A DNA stretch of 44,033 nucleotides from JAYQPQ01 sp038145405 (lineage in GTDB: Bacteria; Pseudomonadota; Gammaproteobacteria; Pseudomonadales; GM7GCV1), in assembly GCA_038145405.1 (NCBI GenBank), contig JAYQPQ010000006.1:1-44033 (forward strand), given 5' to 3'. Below are positions 1 to 8,331 of the stretch, piece after piece (positions within the stretch are counted from its first letter, which is position 1; every line of letters starts with the position of its first letter). The position numbers and the translations under genes are program-made. The notes beneath the pieces were generated by a model. That model was given only the letters and a program-made list of their open reading frames with translations. It did no database searches and was not told where the DNA came from.

Positions 1-525
1 CATGCCGGTCGCCTGCATATGGGCATAACAGATGGTAGGGCCGACAAAGTTAAAGCCATCCTTTTTTAATTGCTTGCTCATGCGCGCGGCAGTCGGCGTA
101 ACAGCCGGTACTTGCTTCATGCTGTGCCAGTGATTTTGAACTGGTCTGCCATCGACAAACTGCCACAGGTAGTCGCTGAAGCTGATCCCTCTGTTGCGTA
201 GGTCCAGGAAAATCTGAGCCCCCCTGATGGCAGAGCGTATCTTGGCATCGTTGCGAATAATGCGGGCATCCTGCTTCAGCGCGGCAATTTTCCTCTCGTC
301 GTAGCGGGCGATCTTTTCGACATCGAACCCATCGAACAACAGCCGATAGCCTTCGCGCTTGCGCAGCACCGTAATCCAGGAAAGACCGGCCTGGGCGCCT
401 TCGAGAAGCAAAAATTCAAACAGCTTGTTGTCGTTGTACAGAGGCACACCCCACTCCTCGTCGTGGTATCGGCAGTAGAGCGGATCGCTGCCGCACCAGG
501 GGCAGGGTGTTTGCTCGAGTGTCAT
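1..525 (-). CDS. tag: DNA-3-methyladenine glycosylase I (partial, C-terminus off the window)
   Basis: This is a base-excision repair enzyme that removes 3-methyladenine from alkylated DNA. The reading frame opens with ATG at 525 and is still open at base 1, giving 175 codons. Known Tag proteins are around 185-190 residues, so only a short C-terminal tail should be missing. The N-terminus carries the Cys-Pro-Trp-Cys-Gly start and the block DPLYCRYHDEEWGVP, followed by LFEFLLLEGAQAGLSW, all hallmarks of the Tag family; Cys and His residues here help form its zinc site. It is divergent from dtd, with 61 bases between the two starts. No clear promoter is seen in that gap. Identification is firm; only the end is unseen. 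Confidence 0.93.
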   Translation of the reverse strand, partial: MTLEQTPCPWCGSDPLYCRYHDEEWGVPLYNDNKLFEFLLLEGAQAGLSWITVLRKREGYRLLFDGFDVEKIARYDERKIAALKQDARIIRNDAKIRSAIRGAQIFLDLRNRGISFSDYLWQFVDGRPVQNHWHSMKQVPAVTPTAARMSKQLKKDGFNFVGPTICYAHMQATGM

Positions 526-586
526 GCTGCGGCTTCCTTGTTCTGGCAGAATTCAGTCTGGTGAGATTAAGTTACAGAATCCTGTC

Positions 587-1024
587 ATGAAAGCGCTACT
601 GCAAAGGGTGAGTCGGGCCAGCGTCGAGGTTGGAGGCGAAACTGTCGGTGCCATTGGGCCGGGGCTGCTGGTTTTGCTCGGGGTGGATCGCGACGACGAT
701 GCTGACACGGCCGAGCGTCTGGCCGAACGCACCTTGACCTTTCGGATATTTACCGACGCACAGGGCAAGATGAACCGCAGCGTGCAAGACGGGGGCGGGG
801 AGGTGTTGGTGGTCTCTCAATTCACGCTGTCGGCGGACACCCGCAAGGGATTGCGCCCAAGTTTCTCCAGTGCGGCCTCGCCCGAACAGGCGCAGGCGCT
901 GTACGACCTGTATAGCGCGGCTATCCGCCAGCGGCTTGGGTCGGTAGCGACCGGCGTATTTGCTGCAGACATGCAGGTTAGCCTGGTCAATGATGGCCCG
1001 GTGACCTTTTTGCTGGAGCAATAA
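587..1024 (+). CDS. dtd: D-aminoacyl-tRNA deacylase
   Basis: The enzyme hydrolyses D-amino acids mischarged on tRNA (first known for D-Tyr-tRNA) and keeps them out of translation; it acts as a cytoplasmic dimer. The product is 145 residues, the usual family length. It starts MKALLQRVSRASVEV and contains VVSQFTLSADTRKGLRPSF (residues about 77-95), which holds the conserved SQFTL active-site motif, and ends with NDGPVTFLLEQ, the conserved NxGPVT motif. The frame is open further upstream to 524, but the ATG at 587 matches the family N-terminus exactly. The gene is followed directly by a strong hairpin terminator. Confidence 0.95.
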   Translation: MKALLQRVSRASVEVGGETVGAIGPGLLVLLGVDRDDDADTAERLAERTLTFRIFTDAQGKMNRSVQDGGGEVLVVSQFTLSADTRKGLRPSFSSAASPEQAQALYDLYSAAIRQRLGSVATGVFAADMQVSLVNDGPVTFLLEQ

Positions 1025-1060
1025 AAAAGGCGGCCCTCATAACGAGAGGCCGCCCTTTTT
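1024..1060. terminator. Bidirectional rho-independent terminator between dtd and the small convergent gene
   Basis: A GC-rich stem (GGCGGCCCTC pairing with GAGAGGCCGCC, one bulged A, loop ATAAC) is flanked by an A-run on the left and a T-run on the right. It lies between two convergent genes, so it can stop transcription from both sides: dtd on the plus strand and the 80-residue gene on the minus strand. Confidence 0.85.
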
Positions 1061-1075
1061 CCAGCTGACGAATAA

Positions 1076-1318
1076 TCAGTCCTTGGTCGCCTCTTCAGCG
1101 GCAGCTTCTGCAGCCGGAGCCTTTTCGGCAGCTGCTTCAGCTGGTGCTTCTTCCACCGGCGCCGGCTTGGCTTTGGGCTTTTTCACCAGCTTCAGGTCGA
1201 TCAGCACGGCAACTTTTTCAGCGCCGTTTACTGCCTTGCCCTTAATAGTAGTCACGGCAAAGCGACCGTCGCGTCGCTTGAAGACTTTGTGGGTATCGGA
1301 TTTTTTGACCAGTTCCAT
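1076..1318 (-). CDS. Small conserved hypothetical protein with Ala/Glu-rich tail
   Basis: This is an 80-residue cytoplasmic protein that I do not recognise with certainty. Residues 1-45 look like a small folded unit: a basic stretch (KKSDTHKVFKRRDGRFAV), a short beta-like section, and the segment NGAEKVAVLIDLKLVK. Residues 46-80 are a low-complexity tail rich in Ala, Glu, Lys and Pro, likely disordered. I recall short proteins with a similar (K/N)GxxKVxxL core in other marine gammaproteobacteria, but assign no function. The ATG at 1318 follows a usable ribosome-binding region (AAGGTGAGTAACTT before the ATG). The gene is transcribed towards the shared terminator with dtd and is divergent from uup. 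Confidence 0.75.
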   Translation of the reverse strand: MELVKKSDTHKVFKRRDGRFAVTTIKGKAVNGAEKVAVLIDLKLVKKPKAKPAPVEEAPAEAAAEKAPAAEAAAEEATKD

Positions 1319-1488
1319 AAGTTACTCACCTTGGTTTTCGCGGATTGAGAAGGCACTGAAATTCAACGCCCGAGGGCCGCGCACAATACCGACTTTCGTT
1401 GGCACTGACAAGATCGGCCGGGAATCGAAAGCCCTGCCCACGTGCTAAACTCGCCGCCTTTTAAGCGACTACTGACCTGCCATAATCC

Positions 1489-3390
1489 ATGAGCCTGATC
1501 CGCTGCGACCAGATATCCATCGAGTTTGGCGATAACCCTATTCTGGTGGAAGCCGATATTGCCATCGAGGCCGATGAGCGCGTATGCCTGGTCGGCCGCA
1601 ACGGTACCGGCAAATCCACGCTGCTGAAAATCATTGAGGGTTCGCTGCAACCGGATCAGGGTGAAATCCATCGTGCCGACCACTTGCGCGTTAGCAAGCT
1701 GGCTCAGGAACTGCCAACCGACCTGCACGTTCGGGTGCAGGATTATGTACAGCAGGGTCTGGCCGACCACATCGCCCTCATTACCCGCTACCAACAGCTG
1801 ACGGCGGCGGGTCACAGCGCGCTGCATCTCGGCGAAATAGAGTCACTTCAGGCTCACATCGACGCCCACGGCGGCTGGCAGCCGGAAGTGCGCGCCCAGA
1901 CCATCATGTCGCAATTGGAGTTGCCGGCTGAAGCCGAACTGGGCGACCTCTCCGGTGGTTGGCAGCGTCGCGTGGCCCTGGCCCGCGCCCTGGTTTCTAA
2001 ACCCGACTTGCTATTGCTGGACGAACCGACCAACCACCTGGATATCTCCACCATCGAATGGTTGGAATCCGTTGTCAGGAGTTATGCCGGCGCCGTGGTT
2101 TTTATCAGCCACGACCGCCAGTTTGTCTCGCGCCTGGCCACTCGCATCGTCGAAATTGACCGCGGCAAGTTGCTTAGCTGGCCCGGCGACTACAAGACCT
2201 TTATCAAGCGTCGCGACGAGGCTCTGGATGCCGAGAAGGAAGCCAATGCCCTGTTCGACAAGCGGCTCGAGGAGGAGGAAGCCTGGATTCGACAGGGTAT
2301 CAAGGCGCGCCGCACGCGCAATGAAGGCCGCGTGCGAGCGCTGGAAGCCATGCGCGACGAAGCCGCCAAGCGCATCAAGCGTCAGGGCAAGGCGCGTATT
2401 CACATTGAAACGGCCGACGCTTCCGGCAGGAAGGTCGTCGAGGCGCGTTCCATTACCCATGGTTACCAGGGGCGCACTCTGCTCAAGGATTTTCGCATCA
2501 AGATCATGCGCGGCGACCGCATCGGCCTGATCGGCAACAATGGCGTCGGCAAGTCGACTCTGCTGAAAATTCTGCTGGGCCAGCTCGAACCGCAGCAGGG
2601 GTCGGTGAAGCTGGGCACGCATCTGCAAATCGGCTATTTCGACCAGATTCGCCGCGAACTGGATGGCGAAAGAACCGTAGCCGAGAATGTCGGCAACGGG
2701 AAGGAATACATCAAGCTCGACGGCAAGGATCGCCACATCGTCGGCTACCTGCGCAACTTCCTCTTTACCGCCCAGCGCGCCATGTCCAAGGTGAAATATC
2801 TGTCAGGCGGCGAGTGCAGCCGGGTACTGCTGGCAAAACTCTTTACCCAGCCCAACAATCTGTTGGTGCTCGACGAACCCACCAACGACCTCGACATCGA
2901 GATGCTCGAAGTGCTGGAGGAGCGATTATCGCAATACGAGGGCACCCTCATTATCGTCAGCCACGATCGCGAATTCATGGACAATGTGGTGACTTCCGTA
3001 CTGGTGTTTGAGGAAGACGGCAATCTGGTGCAGCACGCCGGCGGCTTCAGCGACTGGCAGAAGCGCGGCCGCCAACTGCTGGAGGTCGAGACGCCGGACC
3101 AGCTCGCCCGCAAGGCGCTTCAAGAGGAGAAGCAGAATGTGCAGGCAGTGACCAAAAAGCCCGGGAAGCTGTCCTACAAACTGCAATTCGAGTTGGAGCA
3201 GTTGCCGGCGAAAATTGCAGCGCTGGAGAACGAGCGCGAGGCGCTGACTCGTCAGGCCAACGATCCGGCCTTCTACAACAGGCCCTTCGCCGAAACCCAG
3301 CCAGTGCTGGAAGGGCTCAACAGGGTGCAAAAAGAACTGGAGATCGCCGAGGAACGCTGGCTGGCACTGGAAGAATCCCGCACTGCCTGA
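1489..3390 (+). CDS. uup: ABC-F family ATPase Uup
   Basis: This soluble ABC-F ATPase works on the ribosome rather than as a transporter; Uup is linked to resolving stalled ribosomes and to suppressing precise transposon excision. The 633-residue length matches E. coli Uup. Two complete ATPase modules are visible: Walker A GRNGTGKST (about residue 37), signature LSGGWQRR and Walker B LLLLDEPTNHLD in the first half; GNNGVGKST, LSGGECSR and LLVLDEPTNDLD in the second. The linker between them is the charged helical region typical of ABC-F proteins (about residues 240-310). The last 80 residues form a charged coiled coil beginning KPGKLSYKLQFELEQLP, which separates Uup from EttA. It is monocistronic and convergent with the lipoprotein gene 6 bases downstream. 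Confidence 0.93.
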   Translation: MSLIRCDQISIEFGDNPILVEADIAIEADERVCLVGRNGTGKSTLLKIIEGSLQPDQGEIHRADHLRVSKLAQELPTDLHVRVQDYVQQGLADHIALITRYQQLTAAGHSALHLGEIESLQAHIDAHGGWQPEVRAQTIMSQLELPAEAELGDLSGGWQRRVALARALVSKPDLLLLDEPTNHLDISTIEWLESVVRSYAGAVVFISHDRQFVSRLATRIVEIDRGKLLSWPGDYKTFIKRRDEALDAEKEANALFDKRLEEEEAWIRQGIKARRTRNEGRVRALEAMRDEAAKRIKRQGKARIHIETADASGRKVVEARSITHGYQGRTLLKDFRIKIMRGDRIGLIGNNGVGKSTLLKILLGQLEPQQGSVKLGTHLQIGYFDQIRRELDGERTVAENVGNGKEYIKLDGKDRHIVGYLRNFLFTAQRAMSKVKYLSGGECSRVLLAKLFTQPNNLLVLDEPTNDLDIEMLEVLEERLSQYEGTLIIVSHDREFMDNVVTSVLVFEEDGNLVQHAGGFSDWQKRGRQLLEVETPDQLARKALQEEKQNVQAVTKKPGKLSYKLQFELEQLPAKIAALENEREALTRQANDPAFYNRPFAETQPVLEGLNRVQKELEIAEERWLALEESRTA

Positions 3391-3396
3391 AGGCGA

Positions 3397-4002
3397 TTAT
3401 AGGCCGCTGATATCCTCGGCATCTGCTTCCGCTTCAAAGGACTCCAGGTAGTACAGCTGCGACGCCGTGCACTCACCCAGCTGGCCAAATCCCGGCCCGT
3501 CGACCTGCCATTTGATGGTTTCTAGCTCTTCCTTGGAGTAGGCCAAGATCAGGTCGTCCCCAGGCGTCAGGTATTGGCCAAAGGACTCACGGATGTCAAA
3601 GCCGTTGCCCAGCGGGTCCGGCACGACAAAGGTCAGGGCTCTCTCGAAGCCAATGGCGCGTGCGCGCGCCAGGTTTTCGCAAGGTTCCCTGAGAGTCACC
3701 AGCACCCGACGATCGGACCCAACCGCCAGGATCACCGCCTGATCGTTGAGACGACCCCAGTCGATGATGGATTCCTCGCGCAGGTCGCTGGCTAAGCCAC
3801 TGATCCGCAATTGGTTAAGCGCCAGAAAAAGATCGATCTGACGGAAGTTTTCCGCCTGATCCGGATGCACGGGTGGGGCAGTCTGACAGGCACTCAGCAG
3901 TGGCGAAAGCAGCGCCAGCAACAGAGCCTTTTTGTGGCGCGCGCCGATGGATCGGGCGTTCGCCGCCAGGCTAAAGGGCAGAAGGAAGAGATCGTTACAC
4001 AT
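3397..4002 (-). CDS. Putative lipoprotein, DUF6491-like
   Basis: This is a 201-residue predicted outer- or inner-membrane lipoprotein. A basic N-terminus is followed by the hydrophobic run KKALLLALLSPLLSACQ, with the lipobox LSAC placing the lipidated Cys near residue 39. The mature part is acidic and has two spaced cysteines (REPCENL and LGECTASQLYYLE), a pattern I associate loosely with DUF6491 lipoproteins; this is a guess from layout, not a firm match. An upstream ATG at 4065 is in frame, but the ATG at 4002 has a good ribosome-binding site (GAGGTG six bases before it) and is preferred. The signal peptide is longer than usual even so. No function can be assigned. Confidence 0.7.
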   Translation of the reverse strand: MCNDLFLLPFSLAANARSIGARHKKALLLALLSPLLSACQTAPPVHPDQAENFRQIDLFLALNQLRISGLASDLREESIIDWGRLNDQAVILAVGSDRRVLVTLREPCENLARARAIGFERALTFVVPDPLGNGFDIRESFGQYLTPGDDLILAYSKEELETIKWQVDGPGFGQLGECTASQLYYLESFEAEADAEDISGL

Positions 4003-4116
4003 AGAGCACCTCGCGCTGAGCCTCCAGGCTAAGCTGCTTTCAAGGGATTGCAAAGTTAACTCCAAAGCTGAGGTTGCATCAAGAGCGCGGCGGATCCGCT
4101 GCAGAGTTCGCGATCG

Positions 4117-4650
4117 CTAACCCGGGGTGCCCGGTTTATCGGCATCGCCTTCGCAACCGGTGGCCTGGGTGTTGATCTTCACTACTGGCTTTTGCAGCAG
4201 CAGGCTGTTGGGATAGGTCACCTCGTCGCCGTTGTCGCGACGGATAATCACATGGAACAGGCTGATCTCGCGGATCACTCCCTCACAGCGCTCGTCGCCC
4301 GGTTCGATGACGCGCACGCGGTCGCCAATGCGATAGGGAAAGCCAAAGAAGATGATAACGCTGGCGGTGATGTTGCTGAGAATCGACCACTGTGCAAACA
4401 GCGCCACACCCAACACGGCGAAGGCCGACGACACGAAGAACGACAGCTCGCCGTAGTTGATGCCAAGAATCAGGCCGATCACAGCCAGCGTTACCAGCAC
4501 CAACAGGATTTGCACCGTTTTGTCCACGTACTGGGTGCGGCCGGAGTTCACCTGCTTCGCCGCGCCCATGCGCCGGATCAGTTTCGACAGGGCGCGCTGC
4601 ACCAAGGCATAGATCAGTATGACGAGCGTCAGGTAGGCAATTTTCAGCAT
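4117..4650 (-). CDS. Small MscS-family mechanosensitive channel protein
   Basis: This is a 177-residue inner-membrane protein of the MscS superfamily, whose members release solutes on hypo-osmotic shock. The N-terminus is a transmembrane helix (LTLVILIYALV), followed by a basic loop, a second helix (VQILLVLVTLAVIGLILGI) and the pore-helix region FFVSSAFAVLGVALFAQWSILSN, which matches the MscS TM3 to beta-domain boundary. The beta domain follows (GFPYRIGDRVRVIEPGDERCEGVIREISLFHVIIRRDNGDEVTYPNSLLLQKPV), with the typical PNS turn. It lacks the large C-terminal alpha/beta domain of full MscS, so it is a minimal form. It lies 3 bases after tatC and is probably the last gene of the tat operon. The acidic C-terminus is unlikely to be membrane embedded. 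Confidence 0.85.
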   Translation of the reverse strand: MLKIAYLTLVILIYALVQRALSKLIRRMGAAKQVNSGRTQYVDKTVQILLVLVTLAVIGLILGINYGELSFFVSSAFAVLGVALFAQWSILSNITASVIIFFGFPYRIGDRVRVIEPGDERCEGVIREISLFHVIIRRDNGDEVTYPNSLLLQKPVVKINTQATGCEGDADKPGTPG

Positions 4651-4653
4651 GCT

Positions 4654-5400
4654 TTAATCGGCAAAGCCTTCGGTCTCTTCGTGCTTTCTGCCGGCAGTTT
4701 TGCTGAACAGCAAACCGAGTTCAAACAGCGCATACATGGGGATAGCCAGCAGAGCCTGGGAGAAGACATCGGGTGGCGTTAAAAACATGCCGACGACAAA
4801 GCAGCCGACCAGCACGTAGGAGCGCTTGGAAGCTAGCGACTCGCGACTTACGATGCCGGCGCGAATCAGCAGGAAGGTGGCTACCGGAATTTCAAAGGCC
4901 AGGCCGAAGGCAAAAAAGAGTTTCAGGACAAAACTGAGGTAGGCGTTGATATCCGTCATCACCGTCACCGAGTCCGGTCCAGCCTGAGTAAAGAAGCCGA
5001 AAATCAGCGGAAACACTACAAAGTAGGCGAAGGCCATGCCCAGGTAAAACAGCACCACGCTGGAGATGAACAGGGGAATGGCTATTGCCTTTTCCTTGGC
5101 GTACAGCCCTGGCGCGATAAATGCCCAGAGCTGGTAAAGCACTACCGGCATGGCCAAAAAGAGCGCCAGCACTATGGTGAGCTTGAGGGGCGCAAGAAAG
5201 GGTGATGCCACCTCCGTAGCGATCATCGTAGAGCCCTCCGGCATCAGGGCACGCAAGGGTTCCGACACCAACTCATAGATGGTGTTGGAAAAGGCCGCCA
5301 TCACCAGAAAGATCACCAGCACGGCAATCAGCGCCCGCATGATGCGGGTGCGCAACTCGATCAGGTGTTCAATCAGCGTCTGATTCTTGTCGTCGGACAT
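4654..5400 (-). CDS. tatC: Sec-independent (Tat) translocase subunit TatC
   Basis: TatC is the inner-membrane receptor that binds twin-arginine signal peptides together with TatB. The 248-residue protein begins with the conserved HLIELRTR segment and has six predicted membrane helices. The conserved loop SPFLAPLKL, the acidic helix residue in FGLAFEIPVATFLL and the FLTPPDVFSQALLAIPMYALFE segment are all present. The start overlaps the end of tatB by 32 bases, which suggests translational coupling. The order tatA-tatB-tatC after hisE is that of Pseudomonas. Twin-arginine cargo is not obvious inside this window. Confidence 0.97.
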   Translation of the reverse strand: MSDDKNQTLIEHLIELRTRIMRALIAVLVIFLVMAAFSNTIYELVSEPLRALMPEGSTMIATEVASPFLAPLKLTIVLALFLAMPVVLYQLWAFIAPGLYAKEKAIAIPLFISSVVLFYLGMAFAYFVVFPLIFGFFTQAGPDSVTVMTDINAYLSFVLKLFFAFGLAFEIPVATFLLIRAGIVSRESLASKRSYVLVGCFVVGMFLTPPDVFSQALLAIPMYALFELGLLFSKTAGRKHEETEGFAD

Positions 5401-5752
5401 GGCTGTCGCTTGGGGTGTCGGGGGTGCTGTCGGCAGGTGCAGTGTCGGCCTGGATGCGATTATCCGGCGCTACTCGCTTAAGGCCGGTGTCGCCGTTATC
5501 CTCCAGGCTTTCCAGGCGCATTTTGCGCACGCGCTCGAGATTTTCCATGACTGGGGGGGGGTGGGTTTCGCGGCGAATCTCGTCCATGCCGACCTCGCGT
5601 TCCAGGTCGGTCTTGGCGTTATTCCACATGCGCTTGAGCCGGGCCAGCTTAAGGCTCAGGCTACGGATTGTCTCGGGCAGCTTTTCCGGCCCGACAACCA
5701 GCAGGGTAACCACTGCGATGAGCAGCAGCTCAGAAAAGCCGATACCGAACAT
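5369..5752 (-). CDS. tatB: Sec-independent translocase subunit TatB
   Basis: TatB is the partner of TatC in signal-peptide recognition. It is 127 residues long with one N-terminal membrane helix (MFGIGFSELLLIAVVTLLVVGPEKLP), the FGIGFSELL and GPEKLP motifs being diagnostic for TatB. An amphipathic helix follows (SLKLARLKRMWNNAKTDLEREV), then a polar, likely disordered tail. Codons about 65-67 (His-Pro-Pro-Pro) come from a run of nine C residues on the coding strand (5553-5561), a tract liable to slippage; the frame through it is intact here and the tail overlaps the tatC start as expected. Confidence 0.95.
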   Translation of the reverse strand: MFGIGFSELLLIAVVTLLVVGPEKLPETIRSLSLKLARLKRMWNNAKTDLEREVGMDEIRRETHPPPVMENLERVRKMRLESLEDNGDTGLKRVAPDNRIQADTAPADSTPDTPSDSHVRRQESDAD

Positions 5753-5761
5753 GAATGCCTA

Positions 5762-6007
5762 TCAGCCGTTCTTGGAGTCGGCGTTATCCTTGGCTTCGGC
5801 GCTTGCTGTGCTCTCCTCTTTAGAGAGTGCCTCGCGCTGCTCGGCGTCCTGCACCTTTTTGTCCTGGTCGTTCACGGCATCCTTGAAGCCCTTCAATGCA
5901 CCACCCAGATCCGAACCCAGATTGCGCAGCTTTTTGGTGCCGAAAATCAGCAGGATGATGACCAGAATGATGAGCAGTTGCCAGATGCTAATTCCACCTA
6001 AACCCAT
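5762..6007 (-). CDS. tatA: Sec-independent translocase subunit TatA
   Basis: TatA multimerises to form the transport element of the Tat system. The 81-residue product has the short N-terminal membrane helix (ISIWQLLIILVIILLIF), then GTKKLRNLGSDLGGALKGFK, the conserved hinge and amphipathic helix, and an acidic and Lys-rich tail. The FGTKKLR motif is diagnostic of TatA and separates it from TatB (GPEKLP). It sits 9 bases after hisE and 9 bases before tatB in the same operon. Confidence 0.96.
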   Translation of the reverse strand: MGLGGISIWQLLIILVIILLIFGTKKLRNLGSDLGGALKGFKDAVNDQDKKVQDAEQREALSKEESTASAEAKDNADSKNG

Positions 6008-6016
6008 ATGTAGTAC

Positions 6017-6337
6017 CTATTTAGTTGAGCGATTGGCTTTTTCTTCCAATCCGGACAGGCCAAATCGCCTTTCAAGTTCTGTTAATATGTCACGCGAACT
6101 CAGACCACACTGGTGCAGCATGACCAGGGTGTGAAACCAGAGGTCGGCGGTCTCTGCCACGATCTGCGGCGCCTCACCGTTCTTTGCGGCGATCAGCACT
6201 TCGGTGGCTTCCTCCCCCACTTTCTCCAAAATTTTGTCTATACCCTTACTGCGCAGCTGCGCCACATAGGAGGTTTCTGGGCTGGCGGAGGCGCGCGCCG
6301 CAATGGCGGCATCTAATTTATCGAAGGTATCAGCCAT
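6017..6337 (-). CDS. hisE: Phosphoribosyl-ATP pyrophosphatase
   Basis: HisE carries out the second step of histidine synthesis, splitting pyrophosphate from phosphoribosyl-ATP. The 106-residue protein has the four-helix MazG-like fold signature: KVGEEATEVLIAAKN and ETADLWFHTLVMLHQCGL, with the EE/ED metal-binding acidic residues. It is a stand-alone protein rather than a HisIE fusion. Its start overlaps the end of hisI by 8 bases, so the two are translationally coupled. This separated hisI-hisE pair before tatA is as in Pseudomonas. Confidence 0.96.
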   Translation of the reverse strand: MADTFDKLDAAIAARASASPETSYVAQLRSKGIDKILEKVGEEATEVLIAAKNGEAPQIVAETADLWFHTLVMLHQCGLSSRDILTELERRFGLSGLEEKANRSTK

Positions 6338-6722
6338 CGCCGTAAATCTCCTCCGGCGCCTTCAGCACGGCGGCATTTTCCTTCCAGCGGATGGCATCCG
6401 CGGTACGGAAAAAACAGGACTCCCGCCCGGTGTGGCAGGCAATACCGCCCTGTTGCTCCACCTTCAGCAGCAGAGCGTCGCCGTCGCAGTCGAGCTGCAC
6501 TTCCAGCACCTTCTGCACGTGCCCTGAAGTTTCGCCCTTGTGCCAGAGCTGCTGGCGCGATCGCGACCAGTAAACCGCCTCACCCGATCGCAAGGTGCGC
6601 TCCAGAGCATCGGCATTCATCCAGGCTAGCATGAGTACGCGACCGGACTTGGCGTCCTGCGCAATAGCGGGAACCAGGCCATCCTCATTCCAGTTCAGTT
6701 GGCCGGCAAGTTGGGTGTTCAT
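6330..6722 (-). CDS. hisI: Phosphoribosyl-AMP cyclohydrolase
   Basis: HisI opens the purine ring of phosphoribosyl-AMP in histidine synthesis. The 130-residue product has the core LMLAWMNADALERTL, YWSRSRQQLWHKGETSGH and the metal-binding signatures LDCDGDALLLKV and ACHTGRESCFFR, in family order. The frame is open to 6758, but the ATG at 6722 gives the usual length and lies 20 bases after the ubiB stop. It is monofunctional, with HisE encoded next door. Confidence 0.96.
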   Translation of the reverse strand: MNTQLAGQLNWNEDGLVPAIAQDAKSGRVLMLAWMNADALERTLRSGEAVYWSRSRQQLWHKGETSGHVQKVLEVQLDCDGDALLLKVEQQGGIACHTGRESCFFRTADAIRWKENAAVLKAPEEIYGDG

Positions 6723-6741
6723 GGCGTGATTATCGCAGCCG

Positions 6742-8331
6742 CTAACCTCTGCGAACAAGCAGCCAGATTCCGACGACCACCAGCGTCCATGGCAACAGGC
6801 TGCTGATTCCGCTGACGAGGCCGGCCTGGGCTAGCCCAAAACCGGCCCCACCACCCAGCACGGCGGCTCCGATTGCGCGCCAGCGCTGTGGACGGGGCAG
6901 CTCGACTGCAGCGGGCGGATTGGCCAGGTTGTGTATAGCCTGCTTCACCTGGGGGATCAGTTCGGCGATTTGGTCCATGTGCTCCGGCAGGTGGCGACGG
7001 AATTCCCGGATCAGACGGCGCAGCGAATAATGTTGTTTTGACCATTTCTCCAGAAAGGGCTTGGCGGTGGCCCAGAGATCCAGCTCCGGATACAGCTGTC
7101 GCCCCAGGCCTTCTATATTGATGATGGTTTTTTCCAGCAGCACCAGCGAGGGAATGACCTGCATGTCGAAGCGACGTGCGGTGCGAAAGAGTTCCACCAA
7201 CATGCCGGCGAATGAAATTTCACTGAGCGGGCGGGCAAATATGGGCTCGCAGACCGTGCGGATTTCCGCTTCGAACTTGTGTACCGGGGTGTCGGCAGCC
7301 ACCCAGCCGCTTTCGATCTGGACTTCCGCCACGCGCCGATAGTCGCGGCGAAAAACACCGAGCAGCATGGCCGACAGCGAGCGCCGCTCCTGGTCGGTCA
7401 GCGAGCCGACGATGGCACAGTCGATAGAGATGTACTGGGGCTTGTCGATATTCTCGGTGCTGACAAAGATGTTGCCCGGGTGCATGTCGGCATGAAAGAA
7501 ATTGTGCTCAAACACCTGGGTGAAAAAGATTTCAACGCCGATTTCTGCCAGGCGCTGCAGATTGGTTCCCTGTGCCAGTATCGCAGCGCGGTCCGTAACC
7601 GGAATGCCGCGAATGCGCTCGGTGACCAGAATATTCGGACGTACAAAATCCCAGATCACTTCCGGGGTGTAGTTGACCGGGTTGTCGAGGAAGTTATCGC
7701 GAATTTTCTGGGCATTGGCCGCTTCGTGCTGCAGGTTAAGTTCGTTCTCAATGGTGAAGCGGTAGTCTGCTACCACTTCGGGAGCGTGTAGACGTCGGCC
7801 CAGTTCGCCGGCAAGGTTTATCAGGCGGGCGATGGTCTCCAGCAGACGCAGGTCGCGCTCAACCTGACGCTGGATGCCTGGACGCAGCACCTTGATGACC
7901 ACCTGGCACCCGTTCTTCAACGTGGCGGCGTGAACCTGTGCCAGCGACGCCGACGCCAGCGGCTTTTCATCAAAGCTGCCGAACAGTTCCCCGACCGGGC
8001 CGCCCAGGCCCTCCTCGACAATCTGACGAAAGCGAGTGGGGTCAAATGGCGGCACGCGATCCTGCAGGAACTGCAACTCGCGGGCGACATCGTCCTCGAA
8101 CAGATCCGGGCGGGTGGAGAGCAATTGGCCAAACTTGATAAAGATGGGGCCCTGCACCTCAAAAAAGCGACGCAGACGCTGTGCAGCCGATTGCTTGCCA
8201 CGCGGAAACACCAGAGCCGGCACAAAGACCAGGCGCAATAGCCATGGGCTGCGTTCCGGCAATAAATCGTCCAGGCGTAGTCGACAGGCAGCAAGCCACA
8301 GGCTGAAGAGACGGAACAGACTAGTCAGCAT
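6742..8331 (-). CDS. ubiB: Ubiquinone biosynthesis atypical kinase/ATPase UbiB
   Basis: UbiB is an ABC1/ADCK-type kinase-like ATPase needed for aerobic ubiquinone synthesis, probably helping to extract lipid intermediates for the Ubi complex. The 529-residue protein has the signature KFGQLLSTRPDLF (the KxGQ motif, about residues 70-82), the Ala-rich loop SLASASLAQVHAA, the catalytic-loop-like HNFFHADMHPGNIF and an SIDCAIVG segment where most kinases have DFG (here DCA). Two hydrophobic helices at the C-terminus (GAAVLGGGAGFGLAQAG and LLPWTLVVVGIWLLV) anchor it in the membrane. It overlaps ubiJ by 11 bases. Confidence 0.96.
   Translation of the reverse strand: MLTSLFRLFSLWLAACRLRLDDLLPERSPWLLRLVFVPALVFPRGKQSAAQRLRRFFEVQGPIFIKFGQLLSTRPDLFEDDVARELQFLQDRVPPFDPTRFRQIVEEGLGGPVGELFGSFDEKPLASASLAQVHAATLKNGCQVVIKVLRPGIQRQVERDLRLLETIARLINLAGELGRRLHAPEVVADYRFTIENELNLQHEAANAQKIRDNFLDNPVNYTPEVIWDFVRPNILVTERIRGIPVTDRAAILAQGTNLQRLAEIGVEIFFTQVFEHNFFHADMHPGNIFVSTENIDKPQYISIDCAIVGSLTDQERRSLSAMLLGVFRRDYRRVAEVQIESGWVAADTPVHKFEAEIRTVCEPIFARPLSEISFAGMLVELFRTARRFDMQVIPSLVLLEKTIINIEGLGRQLYPELDLWATAKPFLEKWSKQHYSLRRLIREFRRHLPEHMDQIAELIPQVKQAIHNLANPPAAVELPRPQRWRAIGAAVLGGGAGFGLAQAGLVSGISSLLPWTLVVVGIWLLVRRG

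Noticed and set aside
4088..4103. Palindromic GCGGCGGATCCGCTGC after the MscS-like gene
   Set aside because: Imperfect and without a T-tract; not a convincing terminator or operator.
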